The translations under genes and the position numbers were made by a program. A DNA stretch of 64,000 nucleotides, taken from Roseateles asaccharophilus (GTDB lineage: Bacteria > Pseudomonadota > Gammaproteobacteria > Burkholderiales > Burkholderiaceae_C). The notes beneath the pieces are model-generated. The model worked only from the letters and a program-made list of their open reading frames with translations, did no database searches and was not told where the DNA came from. Shown piece after piece: positions 8,121-17,097 of this stretch. The stretch covers positions 62,001-126,000 of the forward strand of contig NZ_SNXE01000008.1 in assembly GCF_004362405.1 (NCBI RefSeq), read 5' to 3'. Each line of letters starts with the position of its first letter. Positions within the stretch are counted from its first letter, which is position 1.

Positions 8121-8885
8121 TCAGGCGTCGCGCACATCGGCCAGCACGTTGCTGCCGAAGTCGGCGCGAGCTAGGTAGCGCAGCACCTTGGCGGCAGCCT
8201 GTTCTGGGCTGTCGAGCTGGCCATCGCGCTTGAAGCCGGCAAAGCGGGCCTGATCGGGGAAGCGGGCCGGATCGCCGCTGCGCAGCTGCAGCTGCATATC
8301 GGTATCGATGATGCCGGGCGCCAGCGAGACGATGCGGGCGCCGTTGGCGCGCTCGGCCTCGTCCAGGGCCATGGCCCGCGAGAGGTTGTCCATGCCGGCC
8401 TTGGCCGCGCAGTAGGGCGCGCTGCCGGCCATGGCGCGCCGGCCCAGGCCGGAGGAGATATTGAGGATCTTGCGCGGCACGGCCCAGTCGCGGGTGGCGC
8501 TGAGAAAGGCGCTGGACAGCAGCAGGGTGGCTTCCAGACCGACGCGCAACGCGCGTGAGAGCTCGGCCAGAGAGACGCCGTCCACCGGCCCCGGCTCCGT
8601 CACGACGCCGGCATTGTTGATCAGGGTGACGGCGCCGAAGCGCTTGGCGTCCTGGTCCATGAGCCAGGACTGAAGGCGCTCGGCCACGGGCAGCGGATCG
8701 CTCAGGTCGCAGCGCCATTGCTCCAGGCCGCCGAGTGTGGCCGCCTGGGCCAGGGCCGCGCTCTCGGCGCGCGCGATGCCGATGACTTGGTGCTGCGGCG
8801 CCAACAGCTGGCGAGCCATGGCCTCGCCCATGCCTCGGGACGAGCCGGTGATGATGAAGAGCTGGGTGCTGGCTGGGGTGTTCAT
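8121..8885 (-). CDS. Short-chain dehydrogenase/reductase (sepiapterin/benzil reductase-like)
   Basis: The 254-residue classical SDR has the NAD(P)-binding TGSSRGMGEAMA near residues 14-25, NNAG near 91, the catalytic Ser in ILNISSGLGRR, and YCAAK as the catalytic YxxxK. LAPGIIDTDMQ follows. The overall pattern resembles benzil reductase/YueD and sepiapterin reductase relatives more than fatty-acid FabG. The substrate is unknown. AAGGA lies 5-6 bases before ATG 8885. It is not tightly linked to neighbours (47 bases to the next minus-strand gene). Confidence 0.82.
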   Translation of the reverse strand: MNTPASTQLFIITGSSRGMGEAMARQLLAPQHQVIGIARAESAALAQAATLGGLEQWRCDLSDPLPVAERLQSWLMDQDAKRFGAVTLINNAGVVTEPGPVDGVSLAELSRALRVGLEATLLLSSAFLSATRDWAVPRKILNISSGLGRRAMAGSAPYCAAKAGMDNLSRAMALDEAERANGARIVSLAPGIIDTDMQLQLRSGDPARFPDQARFAGFKRDGQLDSPEQAAAKVLRYLARADFGSNVLADVRDA

Positions 8886-8932
8886 GTCTGTCCTTGGGGG
8901 GGAGGGCTGGGCGTTCGTGAGGGCAAGCAGAT

Positions 8933-9529
8933 TCAGAAATCGGCGGGGCAGTCCAAGGCCAGCCCATGTGTGGGCAGGGCCAGGGCGCAGGCATGCAGCA
9001 TCAGGCGCGGCGCGGGGGCGCCGCCGTAGAGGCTGTCGCCCAGGATGGGGTGGCCCAGGGCCTGCAGATGCACGCGCAGCTGGTGGGAGCGGCCGGTCAC
9101 CGGCTCCAGTTCCAGTCGGGTGCTGTCGCCCTCATGGTCCAGCACCCGCCAGCGCGTGCGCGAGGGTTTGCCCTGGGCATGGTCCACCTTCTGGCGCGGA
9201 CGGTTGGGCCAGTCGGCGATCAGGGGCAGGTCAATCTCGGCCCATTCGTCCCGGGGGCCGTCGAGCCGGCCCTGGACCCGGGCCACATAGCGCTTTTCAA
9301 CCCGGCGCTCGGCAAAGTCCAGGCTCAGGGCGCGCTGCATCTCGGGGCCGCGGGCAAAGAGCAGCAGGCCCGAGGTGGCCATGTCCAGACGGTGTACCAC
9401 CAGGGCGTCGGGCAATATCTCGCGCAGACGGGCCCAGGCGCAGTCGCTTTCCTGGCGACCGGGCACGGAAAGCAGGCCGCTGGGCTTGTTGACCACGGCC
9501 AGCCCGGCGTCCACATGCAGCAGCTGCAT
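8933..9529 (-). CDS. RluA-family pseudouridine synthase
   Basis: Isomerises uridine to pseudouridine in structured RNA. The 198-residue protein carries the RluA catalytic block VVHRLDMATSGLLLFA, with catalytic Asp49, and GRSHQLRVH near the end of the fold. There is no S4 domain. Size fits the RluA (23S U746 / tRNA U32) branch rather than RluC/D, but the target site is not fixed by sequence alone. Its ATG overlaps the stop of the upstream phosphatase by one base (TGATG), so the two are cotranslated. Confidence 0.88.
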   Translation of the reverse strand: MQLLHVDAGLAVVNKPSGLLSVPGRQESDCAWARLREILPDALVVHRLDMATSGLLLFARGPEMQRALSLDFAERRVEKRYVARVQGRLDGPRDEWAEIDLPLIADWPNRPRQKVDHAQGKPSRTRWRVLDHEGDSTRLELEPVTGRSHQLRVHLQALGHPILGDSLYGGAPAPRLMLHACALALPTHGLALDCPADF

Positions 9530-10008
9530 CAGAACTGGTCGATCCAGCCCGATTGCAGGGCCGACTGCGGATTGGATCCGGCGGCGCGCACCTCGCGCAG
9601 CGCCAACTCGCTGTCCTGGCCCAGGCTCTTGAGCACACAGGCCGCCACCGTGCCGGTGCGCCCGATGCCGGCCGCACAGTGCAGCAGGACCTTGTCGCCC
9701 AGGCGCAGGCCATGGGCAATCTGCTCCACACCCGTGCGGAAGGCCAGCGGATCGCTGCCCAGGCCGAAATCCCGCATGGGCAGGTGCAGCCAGCGAAAGG
9801 GCAGGCGTCCTTCCGTGATGGCCTTGTGATAAGCGGGCGAGAGCTGGGCGACTTCTTCCAGCGGGTTCAGGCAGACCAGCAGGCTGAGTTGGCGCAGTCG
9901 CGCTTCGTCCAGGAAGGCGCCCCAGCTCTCCAGGCGGCCGGGCATGGATTGCAGCCAGAGCCGGCCGGGCAGGCTGGTATCGGGCAGGGAAAGAGGGCGG
10001 AACGGCAT
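9529..10008 (-). CDS. Dual-specificity/tyrosine protein phosphatase
   Basis: Small phosphatase of the cysteine-dependent PTP superfamily. The signature HCAAGIGRTGT places the nucleophile at Cys111 and the phosphate-binding Arg at 117, and Asp80 in LPMRDFGL is a candidate general acid. ATG 10008 gives a 159-residue protein starting MPFRPLSLPD; the frame stays open upstream to 10116 but with repeat-like, non-conserved sequence. Paired with the RluA gene. Substrate unknown. Confidence 0.82.
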   Translation of the reverse strand: MPFRPLSLPDTSLPGRLWLQSMPGRLESWGAFLDEARLRQLSLLVCLNPLEEVAQLSPAYHKAITEGRLPFRWLHLPMRDFGLGSDPLAFRTGVEQIAHGLRLGDKVLLHCAAGIGRTGTVAACVLKSLGQDSELALREVRAAGSNPQSALQSGWIDQF

Positions 10009-10118
10009 GCCGCTATTGTCGACCAGAGCGGCCGCAGATGGCCTGCACATGATCCGCACTTGGTCCGCCGATGCCCCCCCGATGGCCCGCAGATGGCGGC
10101 CCGGCGGGCGGTGCACAC

Positions 10119-11228
10119 TCAGCGCGAGAGCTGGCCGAAGCCGGAAGGCTCGGCGAGATCGCCGAACTGGGAGGGGCTCGCGGCTCGCAGCCGGCGCGCT
10201 TGCTCACGTGTCGCGTCGCGACGGGCCAAGGCCTGATGGAGCTGCTGCTCGCTGAGCCGGGCGGCATCCTCCTGCGCCAGCTGCCGGTGGCAGGCCAGAC
10301 GGCAGCGCAGCTCGGCCACCCGCAGGCAGCCCCCATCGCCGTCCACCGGCTCGGGCAAGAGCATCAGGGCCTGCTCGCACTGCTGGCGTCGCCGCAGCAG
10401 CTCGGCCAGGCTGAGTCGGCCGCCGCGTCCGTAGTAGTGACTGCCCAGGGTGGCGGCCAGCGCCAGCCCCGAGCGCAGCAGGGGTTCGGCTTCGTCGGCA
10501 CGCTCCGAGAGCATCAGCACCCGTCCGAGCATCAGACTCAGGATGCAGCGCTGCTCCTCGCGCAGACGCTCATCGCGCAAGAGACCCCGTGCGTAGCTCA
10601 GATGCAGCATGCCGCGCAGCAAGGCCGCGTGGGCGGCTTCCCGCTCACCCTGCTCCAGCAACTCCTCGTGAGCCATGGCGGTGCTGAGCAGCAGATTGGC
10701 ATAGGCCTGCAGCAAAGGCTCCAGCTCGCGGCCGTCGCGCGCCAGTGACAGGGCCTGCATATGCAGGGGCACCGCGTGTTCCACATCGCCCAGCCTGGCA
10801 TAGACATGGCCGGCGCAGCTCAGGGTGCGGGAGAGCTGGGCATGCAGCTCGGGCTCTCGCGCCAGATCCAGGGCCTGAGTCACCAGGGGCAGGGCCTCAT
10901 CGGCCAGGCCCAGCTCGGCCAGGGCCAGGGCGGCCAGATTGAGCGCCTGTATGCGCTGCGCCGGAGGATTGACCAGCACCGCCGCGCGCAGGGCCGGACG
11001 GTGCACACGCTCCAGCTGGCCTTGCCACCAGCGCGCCTGCGCCAGCAGCAGATGCAGTTCGCCACTCGGGGTGTCCACGCCGGCCGCAGCCAGGGCGGCC
11101 TCGGCCAATTGCTGGGCGCGCTGCCAGCAACGGGCTTGCAGCGCCTGTCTGATCTGCATGAGCTGGGGCGCATGCGCATCGCTTGCGTGTAGGGGGCAAA
11201 GCTGCGGCTTGTGAGTCTGTATCGTCAT
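10119..11228 (-). CDS. Tetratricopeptide-repeat protein of unknown function
   Basis: The 369-residue product is all alpha-helical in appearance, very rich in Ala, Leu, Gln and Arg, with TPR-like units such as GHVYARLGDVEHAVPLHMQA (about residue 135) and others before and after. No signal peptide, membrane segment or catalytic motif is seen, so a cytoplasmic scaffolding role is likely. It is transcribed divergently from the diguanylate cyclase at 11.4 kb, with 171 bases between the starts, which raises but does not prove a functional link. Confidence 0.65.
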   Translation of the reverse strand: MTIQTHKPQLCPLHASDAHAPQLMQIRQALQARCWQRAQQLAEAALAAAGVDTPSGELHLLLAQARWWQGQLERVHRPALRAAVLVNPPAQRIQALNLAALALAELGLADEALPLVTQALDLAREPELHAQLSRTLSCAGHVYARLGDVEHAVPLHMQALSLARDGRELEPLLQAYANLLLSTAMAHEELLEQGEREAAHAALLRGMLHLSYARGLLRDERLREEQRCILSLMLGRVLMLSERADEAEPLLRSGLALAATLGSHYYGRGGRLSLAELLRRRQQCEQALMLLPEPVDGDGGCLRVAELRCRLACHRQLAQEDAARLSEQQLHQALARRDATREQARRLRAASPSQFGDLAEPSGFGQLSR

Positions 11229-11399
11229 GGCCTGCCGCTGTCCGGTTCTGCCGATACCGATTTATCGGCCCATTCCATGGGAGCCATGCAGGGGGCTATC
11301 CCGCATGGGCCGGCTCCGGGCTGTGCGAGACTGCACAAGAATGCGCCGGACATCCGAGGCAGGAGCCGGCATGACGAGGGCATGGAGAGGGATGCGAGC

Positions 11400-12872
11400 A
11401 TGGCCGACATGACAGCGGAACAAGACTGGGCCCAGCTCTTCGAGCTGGCACCGGTGTCCTTGTGGCTGGAAGATTTCAGCGCCCTGAGGCAGCTGTTTCA
11501 GCGCTGGCGTGAGCAAGGCGTGAGTGATTTGCACGCGCATCTGGCCGCCGACCCCGAGCGCCTGCGGCAGTGCAGTGCGGCCTTGCGGGTGCTGCAGGTC
11601 AACCGCCAGACCCTGCAGATGTTCGGCGCCCAGGATCTGGAGGCCTTGCTGCAAGGATTGCCGCAGATCTTTCGCGACGAGATGCTGGTGCACCACGCCG
11701 AGGACATGGTGCGCCTGTGGAACGGTGCGCTGGAGTACCGGAGTCAGACGGTGAACTACACCCTGGATGGGCGCCGGCTTGATGTGCTGCTGCATGTGCG
11801 TGTGCTGCCCGGGCATGAACAGGACTGGGGCCGCGTGCTGCTATCCCTCGAGGACGTGAGCGAGCGCGAGTGGGCCCGGCGAGCCCTGCTGGGCAGCGAG
11901 CGTTATGCCCAGGGGCTGTTTGAGCACTCGCCGGTTTCGCTGTGGGTGGAAGACTTCAGCGGCGTCAAGCGCTTGCTGGACGAGGTGCGTGAGCAGGGCA
12001 TCACGGACTTCCGGACCTTTACCGATGTGCATCCGGATTTCGTGGAGCGCTGCATGGCGCAGATCCGCGTGCTGGACGTGAACCGGCAGACCCTGCGCAT
12101 GTTCCGCGTGCCCGACAAGGCGGCCCTGATCGAGGCCCTGCCGCTGATCTTCCGCGACGAGATGCGCCGCCCCTTTACCGAGCAGCTGATCGATCTCTGG
12201 AATGGTCAGCTCCTGCAGCAGCGCGAGACGGTGAACTACAGCCGCGATGGCGAGATGCTGCATGTGCATCTGCAGTTCTCCGTCCTGCCGGGGCATGAGC
12301 AGGATTGGTCCCTGGTGCAGGTGGCGCTGACCGATATCAGTGCCCGCAAGAAAGCCGAGGCCTATCTTGAGTTCCTGGGCAAGCACGACGCCCTGACCAA
12401 GCTGCGCAATCGCAGCTTCTTCAACGATGAGCTCAATCGTCTGGAGCGGCGTGGCCTGGGACCGGTGGCGGTGCTGGTGGTGGATGTCAATGGGCTCAAG
12501 GCCGTCAATGATGCCTGTGGCCATGCGGCGGGTGATGCCCTGCTCAGGCGTGCGGGCGAGGTGCTGGCCAAGGCGGTGGAGGCGCCGATGACGGCCTCAC
12601 GCATTGGCGGCGACGAGTTCGTGCTGCTGATGCCGGGCGCGGACGAGCAGGCCGGCGAGCAGCTGCTGCAACAGCTGCGGGAACTGCTGGAGCTCAACAA
12701 CCAGTTTCATGGCGGTGAGCCGCTGGATCTGTCGCTGGGCCTGGCGGTCTGGCGCCCGGGTGAGCGCCTGGAAGCGAGCCTGCACCGCGCCGACACCCTG
12801 ATGTATGAGCACAAGCGTCGCTACTACCAGACCCGTGAGCATGAGCGGCGCGCCGGTGCGGCACCTCCCTGA
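11400..12872 (+). CDS. Diguanylate cyclase with tandem duplicated PAS-like sensor domains
   Basis: Makes cyclic di-GMP. From ATG 11400 the protein has 490 residues: two homologous sensor units (about 10-150 and 160-310), then a GGDEF domain (about 330-480) with an intact RIGGDEF active site. The units share PVSLWxEDFS, VNRQTL, IFRDEM, ETVNY-like and VLPGHEQDW blocks, so one arose by internal duplication. No membrane segment is present, so the sensor is cytoplasmic. GGAGAGGG at 11384-11391 supports 11400; in-frame ATGs at 11382 and an open frame to 11211 are alternatives. I see no inhibitory RxxD site upstream of GGDEF. Confidence 0.85.
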   Translation: MADMTAEQDWAQLFELAPVSLWLEDFSALRQLFQRWREQGVSDLHAHLAADPERLRQCSAALRVLQVNRQTLQMFGAQDLEALLQGLPQIFRDEMLVHHAEDMVRLWNGALEYRSQTVNYTLDGRRLDVLLHVRVLPGHEQDWGRVLLSLEDVSEREWARRALLGSERYAQGLFEHSPVSLWVEDFSGVKRLLDEVREQGITDFRTFTDVHPDFVERCMAQIRVLDVNRQTLRMFRVPDKAALIEALPLIFRDEMRRPFTEQLIDLWNGQLLQQRETVNYSRDGEMLHVHLQFSVLPGHEQDWSLVQVALTDISARKKAEAYLEFLGKHDALTKLRNRSFFNDELNRLERRGLGPVAVLVVDVNGLKAVNDACGHAAGDALLRRAGEVLAKAVEAPMTASRIGGDEFVLLMPGADEQAGEQLLQQLRELLELNNQFHGGEPLDLSLGLAVWRPGERLEASLHRADTLMYEHKRRYYQTREHERRAGAAPP

Positions 12873-12899
12873 GCTGGGTGCGCCCGAGTCCTCAGGAAC

Positions 12900-13376
12900 T
12901 CAGGAGACGATGTAGGCCGCGGCGCCCACGCTGAGCAGCTGCCCGCTGTGGTCCAGAAACTCCATGCGGGTGCTGGCCACCCGGCTGCCCAGGCGCAGCA
13001 CCTGGGCGGTCGCGGTGAATCGCGGCCCGGTGGCAGGCCTCAGATAGTCCACCCGCAGATCGATGGTGCCCAGCTTGCTGAAGCGTGCAAGCCGGGTGGC
13101 CGGCGCCTCGTCCAGATGGCGTGCCCCGATGGCGGCCATGACGGCCAGACCGCCCATGGCGTCCAGCGTGGCGCTGATCACCCCGCCATGCAGGCGGTGA
13201 TGCTGGTAGTGGCCGATGAGTTCCGGGCGCATGAGCACATGGGCCTGTACCGTGTCGGCCTCCAGGCTGTCCACCGTCAGGCCCAGGACCTGGTTGAAGC
13301 AGATGCGCGTTTCGAAAAGCTCGCACAAGGCCTGCACGAACTCCGGCTCAAACAGGGCGGAACGTGCCCCGCTCAT
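12900..13376 (-). CDS. Hotdog-fold acyl-CoA thioesterase (YigI-like)
   Basis: The 158-residue PaaI/YigI-type thioesterase contains VLMRPELIGHYQHHRLHGG, the hotdog helix with HGG, and IDLRVDYLRPATG. Such enzymes hydrolyse medium- to long-chain acyl-CoA. The open frame extends 54 codons upstream, but ATG 13376 overlaps the stop of the next gene by 4 bases (ATGA) and gives the family N-terminus, so I use it. Second gene of a two-gene minus-strand unit with the solute-binding protein. Confidence 0.82.
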   Translation of the reverse strand: MSGARSALFEPEFVQALCELFETRICFNQVLGLTVDSLEADTVQAHVLMRPELIGHYQHHRLHGGVISATLDAMGGLAVMAAIGARHLDEAPATRLARFSKLGTIDLRVDYLRPATGPRFTATAQVLRLGSRVASTRMEFLDHSGQLLSVGAAAYIVS

Positions 13377-14134
13377 CGGGCCTCGCCTGCCGGTGCATGG
13401 AGGTAGTTGCGGCGGATCTCGTCCAGCGTGCCCTGGCGCTTGAGCTTGTCCAGCGCCGTTTGCAGCTTCTCGGCCAGCCCGGGGTCGGACTGCTTGTTCA
13501 GCGCGAAGTAGTAGGCGCCCCGATCGCTGAGCCGCCACAGCGGCTGGACCTCGGACATGTCGGCACCCAGCTGACGCATATTCCAGGCCATGCCGACCTC
13601 GGTGTCCACCAAGGCCTCAGCATGTCCGGCCAGCAGGCTGCGCAGGGCCGAGGCGTTGTTGGACTGCTCCAGCAAGGCGCTGGCGGGCACGCCCGCGGCC
13701 TGCAAATCCTTGGCAGCCGCCTCGCCGCGCACCACGGCATAGCGTATCTGCGCGAGTTGTTTTGCATCGTGCAAGCGCTTGGTGCCATGCCGCCCGTAGA
13801 CCCAGGTCACCCGGGGCAGCAGCGGGCCGATCCAGAGAAACTCCTGCTCACGCTCAGCCACCCGGGCGGTGGTGAAGACCATCACATTGGGGTGCAGTTG
13901 GGCGCTGCGATAGGCTCGCGCCCAGGGCACGGACTCCATCACACAGCGCAGTCCTGTCTCCGCACATAGCGCCCGGAGCGTGTCGGTGGCGATGCCGCGC
14001 AGCTTGTCGCCCTCGGTGTAGTTGTAGGGCGCCCATTCCTCGGTGAAGGCTTGCAGGACCTGGGGTTGCGCTTGTACAGCCGGCAGCCAGTAGCTCAGCA
14101 GACTCAGAGCCAAAATGCGGCGAAGCATGTTCAT
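13373..14134 (-). CDS. Periplasmic family 3 solute-binding protein
   Basis: A bacterial extracellular solute-binding protein of about 253 residues. A signal peptide (MNMLRRILALSLLSYWLPAVQA) precedes FTEEWAPYNYTEGDKLRGIA, a typical amino-acid-binding-protein opening. The C-terminal GTLDEIRRNYL is common in the family. I start at the MNM pair (14134) rather than the longer frame to 14194, because that puts the signal peptide at the N-terminus. No transporter permease or ATPase is adjacent, so it may be an orphan receptor-type binding protein. The ligand is unknown. Confidence 0.8.
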   Translation of the reverse strand: MNMLRRILALSLLSYWLPAVQAQPQVLQAFTEEWAPYNYTEGDKLRGIATDTLRALCAETGLRCVMESVPWARAYRSAQLHPNVMVFTTARVAEREQEFLWIGPLLPRVTWVYGRHGTKRLHDAKQLAQIRYAVVRGEAAAKDLQAAGVPASALLEQSNNASALRSLLAGHAEALVDTEVGMAWNMRQLGADMSEVQPLWRLSDRGAYYFALNKQSDPGLAEKLQTALDKLKRQGTLDEIRRNYLHAPAGEAR

Positions 14135-14243
14135 GCGGCACATCATGGCAGCATGCCATGACACCAGCATTTGTGAAGCGGCATCAACCCGCAATACTGC
14201 AGCCTGTCACATCTTGCGCGCTTCACAGATCGCACCACGGCGC

Positions 14244-15026
14244 TTAGAAATGGTGCCCCACGGTGAGGATCAGGCTCTGAGGGCTGGCGTCCCGGACCAG
14301 CGGGCTGCGTTGGACATCCCCGCGCAGGCTGCCCTGGCCCAGGGTTGCCGTCAGCGACCAGTCGCGGAGCGGGCGGTAGATCACCGAAGCGGATGCCCGC
14401 ACATCGCGCAAGCCGGCGCCGGGCTTGAACACCGGGTAGCCGCTGGCCTGGGACTGGGCGGCATTGACGCCGAAATAGCTTTGGGTGTGGCGCGCATCGG
14501 CCCAGCTCATGGCCACGCCAGCGGCCACACGCAGATCGGGCCTCAGGGCGTGACCCCAGCTCACACCCAGGTCCAGCAAGGTGCCGCGCCCAGTGCGCAG
14601 GGAGGAGCTGAGATTGAATCCGCCGCCCAGTTCCTGGTTGTAGAAGGCGCCTGCCAGCAGCCGAGGTTTGAGGTCACCCATGCCGCGCAGCGCGCTGCTA
14701 TCGTCTTCCTCGCGGCCGAAATCCATGCTCAGCCGCAGGCCGTAAACCTGGCCACTGCCGCCGGACACCCGGTAGCCCAGACCATTGACCACGCCGGCAA
14801 ACCAGCCCTCGCGCCATTGGTAGTCCACGCTGGGCAGCACCCGCAAGCGCTCCTGATCGGAGCCGGCGTAGCGGGGGGCGTGGAGCATGACCGCGCCCGC
14901 CACCCCGCCTTGCTCCACGCCGGGCGGCAGCACATTGCGGAAGAAATCGCCCACCTGGGCCTGGGCTGCCACACTGCTGAGAAGGGCGACGCCCGCAAGC
15001 GCGGAGCGGAACAGGGATGGACTCAT
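14244..15026 (-). CDS. MipA/OmpV-family outer-membrane protein
   Basis: The 260-residue protein has a signal peptide (RSALAGVALLSSVAAQAQ) and repeated amphipathic beta-strands ending in aromatic HHF at the C-terminus, the outer-membrane insertion signal. The APRYAGSDQERLRVLPSVDY block is characteristic of MipA/OmpV. E. coli MipA scaffolds MltA and PBP1B; many homologues act as general outer-membrane pores or antigens. Lies next to kdgK but with a 118-base gap. Confidence 0.83.
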   Translation of the reverse strand: MSPSLFRSALAGVALLSSVAAQAQVGDFFRNVLPPGVEQGGVAGAVMLHAPRYAGSDQERLRVLPSVDYQWREGWFAGVVNGLGYRVSGGSGQVYGLRLSMDFGREEDDSSALRGMGDLKPRLLAGAFYNQELGGGFNLSSSLRTGRGTLLDLGVSWGHALRPDLRVAAGVAMSWADARHTQSYFGVNAAQSQASGYPVFKPGAGLRDVRASASVIYRPLRDWSLTATLGQGSLRGDVQRSPLVRDASPQSLILTVGHHF

Positions 15027-15144
15027 GGTGCAAAGACTGGGACACAGCCGGTAGCGGGGAATGCCCGTGTTTATAAACCATGAAGTAGTTTTTGTGAACT
15101 AACGGGTTTAATTTCTGTCCGCCGGGTCTGAACTTTGGAGCGAC

Positions 15145-16089
15145 TCAGGACAGCAGATCCTGCATATAGGCCTTCTTGATGATGGCGCCGCGATGTTGGA
15201 TGACTCGGGCCGCCAGCCGATTGCCGAAGGCCGCGGCTTCTGGTGCAGATTCGCCCCTGAGCCGGCGGCTGATGTAGCCGGCCCCGAAGGAGTCGCCCGC
15301 GGCCGTGGTGTCCACGACGCGTGGCACCGGCACCGTCGGGACCGACTGCCACGAGGCATCGGGCGTCTGGCGCACCAAGGTCGCCGCCTCACCACGCTTG
15401 ATCACGAGCTCCGGTGTCGGCAGCTTCTGGGCATGTGCCAGCGCGGCTTCTGCATCATGGACACCCAGCATCTGCTGATGGTCGTCGAGGGTGATCAGGG
15501 CCATGCTCGCCAACTCGTAGGCACGGGCGAAGCTGGCATAGGCGCTCAAGGGGTCGGTCCAGAGGGCAGGGCGGTAGTTGTTGTCGAAGACGACTTGTGC
15601 GCCCAAGGCGCGCATCTGGGCCATCAGCGCGAATACGCGCTCACGCGCGGCGGCCGAGAGTATGGCGAGGCTGATGCCGCTGAGATAGAGCAGATCGAAC
15701 TCGTGGCATCGCGCCTCCAAAGGCGTCTGCGGCACATCGAAATAGCGGCGTGCCGCGCTGCTGTCGCGCCAGAAGTGAAAGCTGCGCTCCCCCTTTTCAT
15801 CCAGCTCAATCATGTAGAGGCCCGGCAGCTTGCCGGGGATCTGGCGTACCAGTTCCAGCGACAGGCCTTGCTGGGCCCAACGCTGCAGCAGGCCCCCGCT
15901 CAAGGGGTCGCAGCCCAGCGCTGTTGCAAAGCTCACCGTCGCGGCCTGGGGCTGTATGCAGCGCGCCAGGTAGATGGCGGTGTTGAAGGTGTCGCCGCCA
16001 TAGGCCTGGCTGAACTGTCCGAAAGGTTCGCCCTGCAACTCGAGCATGCACTCGCCCAGCATGGCAACTTTTTGCTGACCCGCCCCCAT
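15145..16089 (-). CDS. kdgK: 2-keto-3-deoxygluconate kinase
   Basis: Phosphorylates KDG to KDPG with ATP, the common last step of uronate catabolism before KDPG aldolase. The 314-residue PfkB-family protein has the N-terminal GECMLEL and GGDTFNTAIYLAR blocks and the C-terminal catalytic DTTAAGDSFGAGY, with FDNNYRPALW in the middle as in KdgK. ATG 16089 (MGAGQQKVAMLGE) is preferred to the frame start at 16131, which runs through the operator region. It is transcribed divergently from uronate dehydrogenase, sharing a promoter region that contains a KdgR-like palindrome. Confidence 0.9.
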   Translation of the reverse strand: MGAGQQKVAMLGECMLELQGEPFGQFSQAYGGDTFNTAIYLARCIQPQAATVSFATALGCDPLSGGLLQRWAQQGLSLELVRQIPGKLPGLYMIELDEKGERSFHFWRDSSAARRYFDVPQTPLEARCHEFDLLYLSGISLAILSAAARERVFALMAQMRALGAQVVFDNNYRPALWTDPLSAYASFARAYELASMALITLDDHQQMLGVHDAEAALAHAQKLPTPELVIKRGEAATLVRQTPDASWQSVPTVPVPRVVDTTAAGDSFGAGYISRRLRGESAPEAAAFGNRLAARVIQHRGAIIKKAYMQDLLS

Positions 16090-16098
16090 GAAAGCCCC

Positions 16099-16124
16099 TA
16101 TCGAAATGAAACACGGTTTCGATA
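16099..16124. promoter_or_regulatory. Candidate KdgR-type operator between kdgK and udh
   Basis: TGAAACACGGTTTCG (16107-16121) has GAAAC and GTTTC arms three bases apart. It sits inside an offset second inverted repeat, TATCGAAA (16099-16106) / TTTCGATA (16117-16124). A further half-site, TGAAACGG, lies at 16149-16156. The site resembles TGAAAC-N3-GTTTCA palindromes bound by KdgR (IclR family) in pectin degraders. It is 10-35 bases upstream of the kdgK start and also upstream of udh. Confidence 0.5.
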
Positions 16125-16181
16125 TTCTCATCGAACGATGATTGATTTTGAAACGGTACTCACCCTGATCTGAGCATCGCC

Positions 16182-17072
16182 ATGAGAAGCCCGCACCCTT
16201 TGACGTCCACAGGCCACTTGTTGCTCACGGGAGCCGCAGGCCAGTTGGCGCAGGTCCTGCGGGGAGCGCTGGGATCCTTGTGTCAAGAAGAGGGCTTCTC
16301 CGGCATCCGCCTGAGTGACCGGCAGGCCTTGCCCGGGGTGCTGGACCGGCATGAGCAGTTCATTCGCTGCGACTTGTCTGATGGCGCGGCGATGCAGGCG
16401 CTGCTAGGGGACGTTTCCGCCGTGGTGCACCTGGGCGGCGTGGCAGGGGAGGGGCCGTTCGAGCCAATCCTCGAAGCCAATGTGCGCGGCGTGTACCACC
16501 TCTATGAAGCGGCGCGACTCGCGGGGACCCGCCGGGTGGTGCTCGCGAGTTCAAACCATGTGACGGGCTGCTACCGCCAGGGCGAGCTTCTGGACCCCTG
16601 CATCCACAGGCCGCGGCCGGATGGCTTCTACGGCGTCAGCAAGCTGTTTGGCGAACATATGGCGCAGCTGTACTGGGATCGCTGCGGCATTGAAACGGTC
16701 AACCTGCGCCTGGGGACGGTGGCCGCGGCGCCGCAGGACCGTCGAGCCCTCTCCACCTGGCTGAGCCATGGCGACTTCGCGCGTCTGGTCCTGGCGTGTC
16801 TGCGTGCGCCCCGCGTGGGCTGCCTCACGGTCTATGGCGTGTCGGGCAATGCCGCGCGCTGGTGGAGTGATAGCGGCTGGCAGACCTTGGGCTACGAGCC
16901 CCAGGACAGCGCTGATCCCTGGCAGCCCATGCTGCAAGACCTGGCCCCTCCCGAAGACACGCCGATGGCTTGGCTTCAAGGCGGCAGCTTTCTGTCCCTG
17001 GGTGAGTTTTCCCACGCGGTGGCTGGGCATGACGCCGGGGTGCCTGCGCCGCGCCTTGCGGCCAAAGAGTGA
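16182..17072 (+). CDS. udh: NAD-dependent uronate dehydrogenase
   Basis: Oxidises D-galacturonate or D-glucuronate to the aldarolactone, the first step of the oxidative route. The 296-residue extended SDR has [11 protein letters not shown] (about 16-26), NxxG-type [11 protein letters not shown] near 121-131 and the catalytic pair Tyr150/Lys154 in [12 protein letters not shown]. These blocks and the PDGFYGVSK context match bacterial Udh rather than sugar epimerases. First gene of a plus-strand unit with the TRAP transporter, 25 bases upstream. The later enzymes of the oxidative pathway are not nearby. Confidence 0.87.
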   Translation: MRSPHPLTSTGHLLLTGAAGQLAQVLRGALGSLCQEEGFSGIRLSDRQALPGVLDRHEQFIRCDLSDGAAMQALLGDVSAVVHLGGVAGEGPFEPILEANVRGVYHLYEAARLAGTRRVVLASSNHVTGCYRQGELLDPCIHRPRPDGFYGVSKLFGEHMAQLYWDRCGIETVNLRLGTVAAAPQDRRALSTWLSHGDFARLVLACLRAPRVGCLTVYGVSGNAARWWSDSGWQTLGYEPQDSADPWQPMLQDLAPPEDTPMAWLQGGSFLSLGEFSHAVAGHDAGVPAPRLAAKE

Positions 17073-17097
17073 TCACTTCTACAACGAGGAGACTTTG

